The notes beneath the pieces were generated by a model. It saw only the letters and a list, made by a program, of their open reading frames with translations. It was not told where the DNA came from and did not search any database. The position numbers were made by a program, and so were the translations under genes. A DNA stretch of 9,462 nucleotides from Alphaproteobacteria bacterium (GTDB taxonomy: Bacteria; Pseudomonadota; Alphaproteobacteria; Sphingomonadales; Emcibacteraceae), in contig JAADGA010000030.1 in the NCBI GenBank assembly GCA_013152615.1, positions 1 to 9,462 on the forward strand. Direction: 5' to 3'. Shown one piece after another: positions 1 through 7,175 of this stretch; within the stretch, counting starts at the first letter, position 1; each line of letters starts with the position of its first letter.

Positions 1-539
1 ATCAAAATGGCGCCCGGAAGATATTTGGCTATGCCGGCAAAAATGGTCAGGCTTATCATTCCATTGGTAAATTCCTGATCCGGAACGGTGATATCAGCCA
101 ACAGGATATGTCGCTGCAAGCGATTAGAACATGGCTTGAGAACCATCCACAAAAGGCTGAAAAACTGCTGTGGAAAAATCCGTCCTATGTGTTTTTCCGG
201 CGGCTGAAAGAACCGGCTCCGGTCGGGTCGATGAATGTCATGTTAACGCCGGGAAGATCGGTGGCCGTTGATCCGCAATATGTTCCGCTCGGGATGCCGT
301 TATGGCTTGATCTTGAATCATCACCGACCGGTCTCCGGCGGCTGGTTATTGCCCAGGATACCGGTACGGCAATCAAGGGTCGGGTCCGGGCGGATGTTTA
401 TTGGGGCATAGGAAAAGCCGCCGCCCGGAAAGCGGGACCGATGAAAGACCGGGGCCGCTATTATTTTCTGGTGCCGAAAGTGCTGGCAAGCCGTATTCTG
501 GCCAATCACATTCCGGCAACAAAAGAACCTATGAGATGA
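1..539 (+). CDS. mltA: Membrane-bound lytic murein transglycosylase A (MltA), 3' part
   Basis: The reading frame is already open at base 3, so the gene starts upstream; 178 C-terminal residues are present. MltA enzymes cleave the glycan strands of peptidoglycan, leaving 1,6-anhydromuropeptide ends, usually from the periplasmic side of the outer membrane. The visible part begins with the conserved stretch GYAGKNGQAYHSIGKFLI, continues with an MSLQAIRTWL helix, and then has the C-terminal 3D (double-psi barrel) domain: MTPGRSVAVDPQYVPLG, AQDTGTAIKG and RADVYWGIG. The aspartate of RADVYWG (codon 393-395) aligns by motif with the catalytic Asp of E. coli MltA (D308, from family knowledge). An internal ATG at 108 is not the start, because family residues continue upstream of it. 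The stop overlaps the next gene's ATG (ATGA, 536-539), which suggests translational coupling. The identification is secure; the signal peptide lies outside the window. Confidence 0.95.
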   Translation, partial: QNGARKIFGYAGKNGQAYHSIGKFLIRNGDISQQDMSLQAIRTWLENHPQKAEKLLWKNPSYVFFRRLKEPAPVGSMNVMLTPGRSVAVDPQYVPLGMPLWLDLESSPTGLRRLVIAQDTGTAIKGRVRADVYWGIGKAAARKAGPMKDRGRYYFLVPKVLASRILANHIPATKEPMR

Positions 540-1171
540 CCCGGAGGAAATTTGGCAACAGTCTGAGCGAGAATGAGAAAATCCTGTGGAACCGGGTTAC
601 GGAAAATATTGCCCGGCTGGATAGTAACCGGGCGGCAACGCCACTGGTACGAAAATCGGCATATACCGTCCGGATTACTGATCCGCCATATCATCATCAG
701 ACGCCGTCGGTAATGGCGACAGAATATTCATATAGTTTGAAAGATGCCGATTATAACTGGCATCAGAAGCTGCGCCGGGGCCGGGTCCGGCCGGAGGGCC
801 GGATCGACCTTCATGGTTTAACCGGGGATCAGGCCTATTCGGCCCTTTGCCGGTATATTGAAACCGCCTATGATCGCGGCAAAAGACTTATTCTGGTGAT
901 CACCGGCAAGGGCGGTGCAAAACCCGGGGCAAGGGGGGTGTTGAAAAGCCGGGTGCCGGAATGGTTGTCGCAGCCGCCGCTGGCACGGCTGATCACCTCG
1001 TTTCATACGGCCAGAGGCGAACATGGCGGTGGTGGCGCCCTGTATGTGGTGGTGAAAAGAAACCGGGAAAAGCCCCAGAACCAAAAGGTCCAGAACCAAA
1101 AGGTCCAGAATCAAAAGCCCCGGGATCAAAAACAATGGGATCAAAGCTACCGGGATCATCAAAAACAATGA
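536..1171 (+). CDS. Smr/MutS2-type domain protein
   Basis: A 211-residue protein with a C-terminal Smr domain, the fold shared by MutS2 tails and stand-alone SmrA/SmrB proteins, which nick DNA or cleave RNA. The basic N-terminal region (1-85) is variable. The domain runs from about 88 to 176: DLHGLT at 91-96, an amphipathic helix, LVITGKGG at 120-127, RGVLKSRVPEWL at 133-144, and GEHGGGGALYVVVKR at 161-175. I chose the start at 536 because it gives the ATGA overlap with mltA and begins MTRRKFGNSLSENEKILW, a normal family beginning. The same frame is open from 401, but that extension would lie inside mltA. There is no strong ribosome site, so translation probably depends on coupling. Residues 180-211 form a repetitive Gln/Asn/Lys tail (QNQKV units) made by a 15-base DNA repeat, which is not part of the domain. 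The stop overlaps the next ATG. Whether its substrate is DNA or RNA cannot be told. Confidence 0.93.
   Translation: MTRRKFGNSLSENEKILWNRVTENIARLDSNRAATPLVRKSAYTVRITDPPYHHQTPSVMATEYSYSLKDADYNWHQKLRRGRVRPEGRIDLHGLTGDQAYSALCRYIETAYDRGKRLILVITGKGGAKPGARGVLKSRVPEWLSQPPLARLITSFHTARGEHGGGGALYVVVKRNREKPQNQKVQNQKVQNQKPRDQKQWDQSYRDHQKQ
1075..1167 (+). repeat. 15-base tandem repeat at the end of the Smr gene
   Basis: Five 15-base units start at 1075, 1090, 1105, 1120 and 1135, followed by a degenerate 18-base unit at 1150-1167. The first two are identical (CCAGAACCAAAAGGT) and later ones drift to CCGGGATCAAAAACA. In the Smr frame they encode QNQKV-like pentapeptides. Because the period is a multiple of three, copy number can change without shifting the frame. 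The last units carry ATCAAAAACAATG twice, so the sequence around the next gene's start codon (1168) has an in-frame copy at 1135. Confidence 0.9.
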
Positions 1172-1527
1172 CACCGTTTGGCCGTAAAATCCGGCAACTG
1201 CGGCAAAGCCGCGGGATAAGCCAGAAACAGATGGCGGCGGATCTGGAGGTCAGCCCGGCCTATTTATCGGCGCTTGAACATGGTCATCGGGGTTTGCCGA
1301 CATGGGCGATGGTTCAGCAGATTATCAGTTATTTTAATTTGATCTGGGATGATGCCGGGGAAATAGAGCAGTTGGCCCGGATGTCTCATCCCCGCCTGGT
1401 GGTGGATACATCGGCGCTGTCGCCGGAGGCGGTTATCCTGGCCAATCAACTGGCCCGGAAAATCCGTCACCTTTCGCCAGAAAAAATAGCGGAGCTGATG
1501 GAAATTCTCGACAAGGCGGAAGAGTAG
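1168..1527 (+). CDS. XRE-family helix-turn-helix DNA-binding protein
   Basis: A 119-residue protein. Residues 3-60 form an XRE/Cro-type helix-turn-helix: FGRKIRQLRQSRGISQKQMA, then LEVSPAYLSALEHGHRGLP, where SPAYLSALE is the likely recognition helix. Residues 61-119 form a helical tail (DAGEIEQLARMSHPRLVVDT, then ANQLARKIRHLSPEKIAELM) that may mediate dimerisation. Small XRE proteins of this form commonly follow the Smr gene in alphaproteobacteria; their target is not known to me. The start at 1168 overlaps the Smr stop (ATGA) and begins MTPFGRKI. An in-frame ATG at 1135 would add 11 residues, but these come from the tandem repeat and are probably not native. Neither start has a clear Shine-Dalgarno sequence, so coupling to Smr translation is likely. 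The gene ends one base before the end of the convergent operon. Confidence 0.9.
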   Translation: MTPFGRKIRQLRQSRGISQKQMAADLEVSPAYLSALEHGHRGLPTWAMVQQIISYFNLIWDDAGEIEQLARMSHPRLVVDTSALSPEAVILANQLARKIRHLSPEKIAELMEILDKAEE

Positions 1528-1528
1528 A

Positions 1529-2788
1529 TTATTTTTTTGGAATGATAAGCAGTGAGGTAATCTGGTTCCGGCGTCTTTTTAAAATCTCAAAGCCAAAACC
1601 ATTACGGAAAAATTTTTGACCGGGCAGCGGGATGGTCTCCGAAATATCAATGACATAACCGGCAATGGTAACCGCTTCTTCATCATCCAGTTCCCAGTTA
1701 AATTGCCGGTTGAGGTCGCGGATCGGGGTATTGCCGGGGGCAATGATAGCGCCATTTTTCAGGATTTCTATGTCTGAGGACAGGGTATCATGTTCATCAT
1801 AGATATCACCGACAATTTCTTCCAGTATATCCTCAAGGGTAATCACGCCCATAAAGACGCCATATTCATCAACCACCAGAGCAAAATGGGTATTTTTTGA
1901 CAGGAATTTGGTTAATTGCTCATGCAGGCTGGTGGTTTCGGGGACAAACCACGGATCTTGGGCGATAGCGTTAAAATCTATTTCTGCTATGGAACCGTGG
2001 CTGGATTTAAGGGCCCTGAGGACCTCTTTGGCGTGAATAACACCAATGATATTATCAGGGTCGTCCCGCCACAGGGGTAGCCGGGTAAAGGGGCTGGCGA
2101 CAATCTGGCCAAAGATTTTTTCCGGGCTGTCGCCGACATTGATCATCTCGATATTCTTGCGGTGGATCATGACATCTTCAAGCTGAACATCCTGAAGATC
2201 AAGAATACTGTCGAGCATATCCTTGTCATTCTTGATCAGGCCGCCTTCATCGGCCTGTAGGCTGATGGCACCGCGGATTTCATCATGGGCGGACAGAATT
2301 TTCTGGGTGGTGATAGTAAGCCCCGACAGCCGCAGGGTTGCCCGGACGATGATCTGGACCAGCGCCACCAGCGGCGAAAAAACCAGAACGATTATCCGGG
2401 TAAAAGGTGCCGCTTTCAACGCCACCCGTTCCGGGTTGCTGATGGCATAGGTTTTGGGCAGGACTTCGGCGAAAATCAGAATGAGCAGGGTCATGACAAA
2501 GGTAGCATAAACCACCCCGATCTCACCAAAAAGCCGGATGAAGAATGCGGTGGCGAGGGCAGAAGCCAGAATATTCACCAGATTATTGCCGAGCAGAATA
2601 GCCCCGATCAGTTTTTCAGAATTATCAATCAGTTGTTCGACCAGACCGGCGCGCCGATTACCCTTTTTGGCCATGCGGTGAATACGTGACGGTGAGGTTG
2701 CGGTCAGCGCGGTTTCGGCCCCGGAAAAAAATCCGGACAGCAGTATCAGGAAAAATATTATGCCTGAAAAAACCAGAATTTCAATCAT
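1529..2788 (-). CDS. CNNM/CBS/CorC_HlyC-domain membrane protein (CorB-like, 'hemolysin family')
   Basis: A 419-residue inner-membrane protein with the full CorB/CNNM architecture. The CNNM (DUF21) membrane domain covers about 1-160: a first segment at 4-22, SGAETALTA at 22-30, GNNLVNILASALA at 67-79, a segment around 92-107 leading to FAEVLPKTYAI, and another near 131-150. A CBS pair follows at about 205-335, with VVDEYGVFMGVITLEDILEE (305-324) in the second CBS domain. The C-terminal CorC_HlyC domain spans about 345-415. Members are linked to magnesium or cobalt transport; the old 'hemolysin' label is misleading. A region of 28 bases separates it from aroB. On the coding strand GGGGAG lies about 10 bases before the ATG, a usable ribosome site. 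It is the last gene of the leftward aroK-aroB operon and no terminator is visible after its stop. The exact ion and direction of transport are unknown. Confidence 0.94.
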   Translation of the reverse strand: MIEILVFSGIIFFLILLSGFFSGAETALTATSPSRIHRMAKKGNRRAGLVEQLIDNSEKLIGAILLGNNLVNILASALATAFFIRLFGEIGVVYATFVMTLLILIFAEVLPKTYAISNPERVALKAAPFTRIIVLVFSPLVALVQIIVRATLRLSGLTITTQKILSAHDEIRGAISLQADEGGLIKNDKDMLDSILDLQDVQLEDVMIHRKNIEMINVGDSPEKIFGQIVASPFTRLPLWRDDPDNIIGVIHAKEVLRALKSSHGSIAEIDFNAIAQDPWFVPETTSLHEQLTKFLSKNTHFALVVDEYGVFMGVITLEDILEEIVGDIYDEHDTLSSDIEILKNGAIIAPGNTPIRDLNRQFNWELDDEEAVTIAGYVIDISETIPLPGQKFFRNGFGFEILKRRRNQITSLLIIPKK

Positions 2789-2816
2789 ATCGGGAATACT
2801 CCCCAGGGTTCTGACC

Positions 2817-3920
2817 CTAATCCAGCGCCGAAAGAAAAATCTGCCGGATATCTCCGGCTTGGGTGTCCCGGCTCAGAAAAGCACCGCCAATGGCTGATAC
2901 TAACACAAAAGTCGCGGTGCCACCGGACATTTTTTTATCGCGCAGGGTATGATTGAATAAATTATCTGCGGTCATGTTAACCCGTGATAGCGGCGGTTTG
3001 GTCGGCAGGGTAATTTTTTCCAGATGCCGGCGCACAGTAACGGCGTCCGCTTTTGGGCAAAGGCCCATTTTGACCGACAGATCAAAGGCCATAACCATGC
3101 CAATGGCGACGGCCTCCCCATGAAGCAGCGCATCGGAATAGCCGCATTCTGCCTCCAGCGCATGACCAAAAGTATGGCCGAGATTAAGCAGGGCCCGCGG
3201 CCCGCGTTCCTTTTCGTCCAGGCTGACTATTTTTGCCTTGGCCTGACAGCAGGTGAGGATGGCTTTTGTCCGGGCGGCCGGATTGCCCGCTATGATGTCA
3301 GCGCCGTTTTGCTCCAGCCAGTTAAAAAACTTTCGGTCGCCGATCAGGCCGTATTTAACCACCTCGCCATAGCCGGCAACAAGCTGTCGTTCGGGCAGGC
3401 TGTTCAAGGTGCTGACATCGCTCAGCACCAGATCCGGTTGATGAAAGCTGCCAATCAGGTTTTTGCCGCGTGGGCTGTTGATGCCGCATTTGCCGCCGAC
3501 CGCACTATCGACCTGCGCCAGCAGGCTGGTCGGAATCTGGATAAAACCGATGCCACGCTGATAAATACTTGCGGCAAAACCCGTGAGGTCGCCAATGACA
3601 CCGCCGCCAAAGGCTATTATTTTATCATGACGCTCCAGCCCCAGTGCCAGCAGCTGATCAAGCAGCCGCTCCAGATGATCAAAGGATTTGGTGGCCTCAC
3701 CCGGCGGCAGAATGATGGTGTCAAAGGTTATTTCCGCCTGTGTCAGTGATTTTTTAAGCCGGGGCAGCTGATGGCGGGCGACATTTTCATCGGTGACAAC
3801 CACGGTTCGGGGCCGGGACAATAACGGGGCGATGAGGTCACCGGCCTGATCCAGCAGGCCGTCTCCGACATAAATATCATAGCTGTGGTCTTTAACGGCG
3901 ACGGTTATTTTCCGGAACAT
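2817..3920 (-). CDS. aroB: 3-dehydroquinate synthase
   Basis: This cytoplasmic enzyme converts DAHP to 3-dehydroquinate, step 2 of the shikimate pathway, using NAD and a divalent metal. The protein has 367 residues, normal for the family. Visible motifs are PPGEATKS at 72-79, the nucleotide-binding AFGGGVIGDLTGF at 103-115, IPTSLLAQVDSAVGGKCGIN at 129-148, AGYGEVVKYGLI at 182-193, NLGHTFGHALEAE at 246-258 and LLHGEAVAIGM at 265-275. E186, H249 and H267 are the expected metal ligands. One small difference is the Cys at 145, where many homologues have Thr. The start at 3920 gives a 16-base overlap with aroK, so it is probably translated by coupling; the bases before the ATG show no good ribosome site. 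The aroK-aroB order is a very common pairing. Confidence 0.98.
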   Translation of the reverse strand: MFRKITVAVKDHSYDIYVGDGLLDQAGDLIAPLLSRPRTVVVTDENVARHQLPRLKKSLTQAEITFDTIILPPGEATKSFDHLERLLDQLLALGLERHDKIIAFGGGVIGDLTGFAASIYQRGIGFIQIPTSLLAQVDSAVGGKCGINSPRGKNLIGSFHQPDLVLSDVSTLNSLPERQLVAGYGEVVKYGLIGDRKFFNWLEQNGADIIAGNPAARTKAILTCCQAKAKIVSLDEKERGPRALLNLGHTFGHALEAECGYSDALLHGEAVAIGMVMAFDLSVKMGLCPKADAVTVRRHLEKITLPTKPPLSRVNMTADNLFNHTLRDKKMSGGTATFVLVSAIGGAFLSRDTQAGDIRQIFLSALD

Positions 3921-4528
3921 TGGTTATGTTGTTTCTTTCTTTCCTGTGCGGTTTCTGCCGCCAGATATTGATTAAGTTTCCAGATGATATTATTGACAAC
4001 TTTTTCATGGGGTCCGGCCCCGGTTTCGACGATAATGGCGGCCTGACCATAAATGGGATAGCGGGTTTCGGCCAACTGCCGCAGAATTTCTCCGGGATTA
4101 CCCTGACGCAGCAGCGGTCTGGTATCACGCCGCGATGTCCGCTCTACCAGATGATTAATATCTGCCTTCAACCAGATGGTGATGGTTCTTTCTTTCAGCC
4201 GCTCCCGGGTTTCGCGGTCCATAAAGGCACCGCCGCCGGTACCCAAAACAGCGGGCCGGTCGGAAATCAACCGGCAAATGACTTTTCTTTCACCGTTACG
4301 AAAATCTTCCTCGCCGAATTTTTCAAAAATTTCACGGACGGAATAATTGGCGGCTATCTCGATTTCGGCATCGGAATCAGCGAATGTTACCCCTAATTTC
4401 CGGGCCAGACGGATACCAACCGTGGTTTTTCCGGACCCCATAAGCCCAATTAATGAAATACTTTTGGTCAATGGGTATCTAAGCCGGGTACTGGGTGACC
4501 CGGTTTTATTTTTCCTTACAGGTTTCAT
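3905..4528 (-). CDS. aroK: Shikimate kinase
   Basis: This enzyme phosphorylates shikimate at the 3-hydroxyl with ATP, step 5 of the shikimate pathway. The protein has 207 residues. The Walker A loop is GLMGSGKT at 28-35. Substrate and catalytic residues are visible: D51 and D53 of FADSDAEI, R77 of EDFRNGE, the GTGGGAF glycine run around 97-102, the lid arginine R137 in RRDTRPLL, and R156 in RYPIY. About 22 residues precede the core, a short basic extension seen in some alphaproteobacterial AroK proteins. The ribosome site before 4528 is weak, so a start inside the extension is possible, although no later in-frame ATG precedes the kinase core. It is the first gene of the leftward operon; its 3' end overlaps aroB by 16 bases. 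Confidence 0.97.
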   Translation of the reverse strand: MKPVRKNKTGSPSTRLRYPLTKSISLIGLMGSGKTTVGIRLARKLGVTFADSDAEIEIAANYSVREIFEKFGEEDFRNGERKVICRLISDRPAVLGTGGGAFMDRETRERLKERTITIWLKADINHLVERTSRRDTRPLLRQGNPGEILRQLAETRYPIYGQAAIIVETGAGPHEKVVNNIIWKLNQYLAAETAQERKKQHNQCSGK

Positions 4529-4721
4529 CTCGTGTCATTATTAACATGGCTGATCTATATTGACAGGGAGAAAGTCATTAAAACACCATATTTTTTTTAA
4601 ATATTACCCAAATATGCGAAAGAACAATCAATAGCGGCTCAGTGGGTGCTTTACGACCGGCCCGGATATGGTTAGACTGCCCGCGATTGATTTGTTATGG
4701 CGAGAGGAAACAAGACGAAAA
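4529..4721. promoter_or_regulatory. Divergent control region between aroK and the rightward operon
   Basis: These 193 bases separate two diverging gene sets, so they must hold at least one promoter in each direction if both sets are transcribed from here. The region is AT-rich around 4575-4615, with a run of eight T at 4591-4598. A perfect TTGACA lies on the plus strand at 4560-4565, but no good -10 hexamer stands 16-18 bases after it; CATATT at 4587 is 21 bases away. On the minus strand TATAGA can be read near 4551-4556, with only a poor -35. I therefore report the region rather than exact promoters. Confidence 0.45.
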
Positions 4722-4862
4722 ATGGGTAAATTCTGGTTACTGATTATCATATTGATTTTAGCGGCGATTGGTGCCGGGGGTGTTTATCTGATGACAGTCA
4801 GGATAGATCCGCCGCAGAATCATGTCGTCAAAACCCTGTCTAATGACAAATTTCCCAAATAA
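4722..4862 (+). CDS. Small single-pass membrane protein, unknown function
   Basis: A 46-residue protein: a short start (MGKF), one hydrophobic segment at about 4-23 (WLLIIILILAAIGAGGVYLM), and a polar tail with the pattern IDPPQNHVVKTLSNDKFPK. From memory, small alphaproteobacterial proteins with one N-terminal membrane segment and a tail resembling 'IPxPxxxVEKVxPxDRFP' occur near aroK or xerD. That supports a real gene, though no function is known to me. The frame is open from an ATG at 4668, which would add 18 charged residues, but that start has no ribosome site and would put charge before the membrane segment. At 4722 an AGAGGA lies about 13 bases upstream, slightly far but the best available. 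It appears to be the first gene of the rightward set, 66 bases before the next. Confidence 0.7.
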   Translation: MGKFWLLIIILILAAIGAGGVYLMTVRIDPPQNHVVKTLSNDKFPK

Positions 4863-4872
4863 ACCCGGAACA

Positions 4873-4885
4873 AGGGACAATCCCT
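4873..4885 (+). other. Short perfect hairpin between the small gene and the 748-residue gene
   Basis: AGGGA, loop CAA, TCCCT form a 5-base stem in the 66-base gap. No T run follows, so it is not an intrinsic terminator. It could be an RNA processing or stability element, or chance. Confidence 0.25.
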
Positions 4886-4928
4886 GAAATTGGACAGAAG
4901 AGCCGGATAGAACAGATCAGGAAAACCG

Positions 4929-7175
4929 ATGATTTGCAGAAAACGCATACAGGTAATTTTCGGGCAGGTAATTTTCAGGCAGATAATTTTTGGGGTGACC
5001 CTGCCGATCGTCATGTCGTGGCCGAATTTGGTGTCAGCACAACAAAAACCGGTAACAGCTTCGGAAAATCAGCCGGTAATTTCCGCCCAAACGTCAGCAG
5101 TGACGTCAGCGGTGAAGCCATCTGTGAAAGCATCTGTGAAGCTCGGCCAGACTCCGCTTTTGAAACCGGCAGATGCCTTGCCGCGATCAATATTATTTCC
5201 TGCGGGACAGCCGGGTCCCTATATTCCGCCTAAAAAAACACCTGAAGAAACACCGCCAGTACTTCAAACAGCTATGAAAAATCCGGTTCCAGCAACAGCG
5301 GCAACGTCGGATAATTCTCAGGAAATATCCGGGGAAGTATCAGGAGAAACATCTGGGGAAATATCCGGGGTTGAGGTTGAGGCGCTGAAACTTGTCAATA
5401 CCCCCCCGGCGGAAAAGGGCTTGATCACGGTCGCCGACGGTGGATTTCCGGTAACCCTGTGGCATGGCTCTGACCGCCGCCGGATTGAACAGTTGTTAGC
5501 GGCATTATATGTCCCGACAAAATCCCCGGTTATGGCATCATTGACAAGAAAGCTGCTATTATCCGCCGCAACCGTTCCCGCCAATTTATCCCTGGGGTCA
5601 GAGGAGAGGACACTGGCAGGAACACAGGGGGGGACACAGGCAGGAACGCCGGGGTCGGAAAAGTCTGAAATAAACACCAGCCCGGACAGTCAGGCATTAG
5701 CAAAATTCCTGTCGCTCAGAATAGAGAAAATCAGCGAAACCGGTAATTTAAAGACGCTGACGGCTTTTTTGAAATTGCTGCCGCCGGAATCTTATGCCGG
5801 ATCCCGGAAAATAAGCGACCTGATGCTGATATCCGGTAATATTTCTTCGGCCTGTCTGCTGGCCAGTCAGGCGATGAACAAGGCTAAAACCGATTATTAC
5901 TGGTTAAAATTAACCGCATATTGTCAGGTTATGGAAGGCAAACCCCAGGAGGCGGCCCTTACAGTAGAGTCACTGATAGATCAGGGGAAAACCGATTTTA
6001 TCTTTTTTGATCTGATTAACAAATTGTCACAGAAAAATCAGGATAAACAGGCAAAACCCGTCTATTCATCCGGCCTCAGCCAACTGGATCCGATGACATA
6101 CAGCCTGTTAACGGTTCTCGATCAGCCAATAGAGCCGCGCATGTTCGCCAATGCGCCGCCGCTTATTCTTTATGCCCTGTCCGGCAATGCCAATGTGCAG
6201 AAGCAAGATCGTCTTATGGCGGCGGCCCGAAGTTACCGCGCGGCAACTTTTCCGGTGGCTAAACTTATTCCGATTTATAACAGCATAAGTTTTTCGGAAG
6301 ATGAATATGACGATGCCATCGCCATTGCCCGCACCGATAAAACGGTGATGGGCGATGTGCTGCTGTATCAATCGGCGGCCAAGCAAATTAATGATGTTAA
6401 AAAAGCGGCGATTCTTAAGGAAATCTGGGACCGGGCGTTGCAGAACCGGGACCTGCCCCGGGCGGCGTTATTGAATGCTCATACGGTACAGTCGCTGGAA
6501 CCGGCGGATAATCTGCTGTTTTATGCCGATCAGATTATCCGGGCCCTGATATTGGCGGGAAATGACAGAAAAGCATGGCAATGGTATAAATTTGTCCGGA
6601 CAGCCGCCTATGGCGGTAACGCAGATGCGACCAGTGATTTGGTGAATATCTGGCCGATGATGGTGCTGTCCGGTCAAAATAAAGATATTCCCTGGTCACG
6701 GAAAATCCTGAATTTATGGTGGGATGGCCAGATGTTTTTACCCGCAGAACAACGCCGGAAAAAAGCCACGCTGTTTTATTCAGTAGCCGAGGCATTGGGT
6801 TTTGTGGTTCCGGAACCCCTGTGGCAAAAACTTGTCAGCCGTCAGGGTCCGCAAAAAATTTTACAGCAGACATCACAGCAGGTACCGCCACAGGCATCAC
6901 AGCAGGCACCGCAACAAATTCCAGCGGCGGCACGGTCCCGGCAACAGAATATGGAGCATCCCATTCCGGTTGCGATCTGGCGCAGTCTGATCAAATCGGT
7001 GGCGGAAAAAAAATCTGGCGAAACCATATTATTATGTCTGCTGGCCAGTGATAATGATGTGTCAACCCTTGATGCTACCGGGGTGAGTGCGGTGATCCGG
7101 GCGCTCAGATCAGTGGGGCTCGAGACGGCGGCTCACAAATTCGCCCTTGAAATACTGGCGAATAATGGTTTCTGA
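4929..7175 (+). CDS. Large exported protein of unknown function with repeat-expanded linkers
   Basis: A 748-residue protein that I cannot assign to a named family. The start at 4929 has AGGA at 4919-4922, six bases upstream. Residues 1-37 look like a signal peptide: basic MICRKR, a hydrophobic stretch, and VSA before QQ as a likely cleavage site. Residues 38-150 are Pro/Ser/Thr/Val-rich and probably disordered. Two ordered-looking alpha-helical parts follow (about 150-225 and 245-640), with alternating Leu/Ala helices such as [20 protein letters not shown] and [16 protein letters not shown], resembling TPR/Sel1-like solenoids; no repeat consensus is clear enough to claim. A Gln/Pro linker (646-665) leads to a last helical part (about 680-748). 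A periplasmic location is likely. Five tandem DNA arrays lie in its weakly constrained parts. Its 3' end overlaps xerD by 11 bases, and its position between aroK and xerD suggests a conserved, vertically inherited gene. Confidence 0.85.
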   Translation: MICRKRIQVIFGQVIFRQIIFGVTLPIVMSWPNLVSAQQKPVTASENQPVISAQTSAVTSAVKPSVKASVKLGQTPLLKPADALPRSILFPAGQPGPYIPPKKTPEETPPVLQTAMKNPVPATAATSDNSQEISGEVSGETSGEISGVEVEALKLVNTPPAEKGLITVADGGFPVTLWHGSDRRRIEQLLAALYVPTKSPVMASLTRKLLLSAATVPANLSLGSEERTLAGTQGGTQAGTPGSEKSEINTSPDSQALAKFLSLRIEKISETGNLKTLTAFLKLLPPESYAGSRKISDLMLISGNISSACLLASQAMNKAKTDYYWLKLTAYCQVMEGKPQEAALTVESLIDQGKTDFIFFDLINKLSQKNQDKQAKPVYSSGLSQLDPMTYSLLTVLDQPIEPRMFANAPPLILYALSGNANVQKQDRLMAAARSYRAATFPVAKLIPIYNSISFSEDEYDDAIAIARTDKTVMGDVLLYQSAAKQINDVKKAAILKEIWDRALQNRDLPRAALLNAHTVQSLEPADNLLFYADQIIRALILAGNDRKAWQWYKFVRTAAYGGNADATSDLVNIWPMMVLSGQNKDIPWSRKILNLWWDGQMFLPAEQRRKKATLFYSVAEALGFVVPEPLWQKLVSRQGPQKILQQTSQQVPPQASQQAPQQIPAAARSRQQNMEHPIPVAIWRSLIKSVAEKKSGETILLCLLASDNDVSTLDATGVSAVIRALRSVGLETAAHKFALEILANNGF
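4950..4994 (+). repeat. 15-base x3 tandem array coding part of the signal peptide
   Basis: Three 15-base units start at 4950, 4965 and 4980. The first is CAGGTAATTTTCGGG, and the others differ from it by one and three bases. They encode [10 protein letters not shown] and QIIFG (residues 8-22), the early hydrophobic part of the signal peptide. The period is a multiple of three, so unit number would alter signal-peptide length without breaking the frame. Confidence 0.9.
5091..5138 (+). repeat. 12-base x4 tandem array (TSAV/KxSV units)
   Basis: Four 12-base units begin at 5091, 5103, 5115 and 5127. The first two (ACGTCAGCAGTG, ACGTCAGCGGTG) differ at one base, as do the coding patterns of the last two (AAGCCATCTGTG, AAAGCATCTGTG). 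All four end in GTG. They encode residues 55-70 of the exported protein, in its disordered N-terminal stretch. Confidence 0.8.
5321..5368 (+). repeat. 12-base x4 tandem array (ExSG units)
   Basis: Four 12-base units start at 5321, 5333, 5345 and 5357; the first and last are identical (GGAAATATCCGG). They encode [12 protein letters not shown] and E-I-S-G (residues 132-147), just before the first ordered-looking region. Confidence 0.9.
5610..5657 (+). repeat. 12-base x4 tandem array (TxxG units)
   Basis: Four 12-base units start at 5610, 5622, 5634 and 5646, for example ACACAGGCAGGA. They encode [12 protein letters not shown] and TPGS (residues 228-243), a flexible linker between two helical parts. 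Confidence 0.85.
6864..6923 (+). repeat. 12-base x5 tandem array (QQxP/QQxS units)
   Basis: Five 12-base units start at 6864, 6876, 6888, 6900 and 6912. Units alternate between forms like CAGCAGACATCA and CAGCAGGTACCG, so a 24-base period is also present (6876 against 6900 differs at two bases). They encode [16 protein letters not shown] and QQIP (residues 646-665), a linker before the C-terminal helical part. Confidence 0.88.

Noticed and set aside
401..535. N-terminal extension of the Smr protein by 45 residues
   Set aside because: The extension lies wholly inside mltA in another frame. The start at 536 gives the ATGA overlap and a normal N-terminus.
961..1167. N-terminal extension of the XRE regulator across the Smr domain region
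   Set aside because: The open frame is the shadow of the Smr coding sequence and the tandem repeat. The helix-turn-helix begins normally at 1168.
3024..3749. A 241-codon plus-strand open frame opposite aroB
   Set aside because: It is fully antisense to a clear aroB gene with all active-site motifs, and its translation shows no recognisable domain.
4560..4592. A sigma-70 promoter using TTGACA at 4560
   Set aside because: The -35 is perfect, but the nearest -10-like hexamer is 21 bases away. It is kept only as part of the control region.
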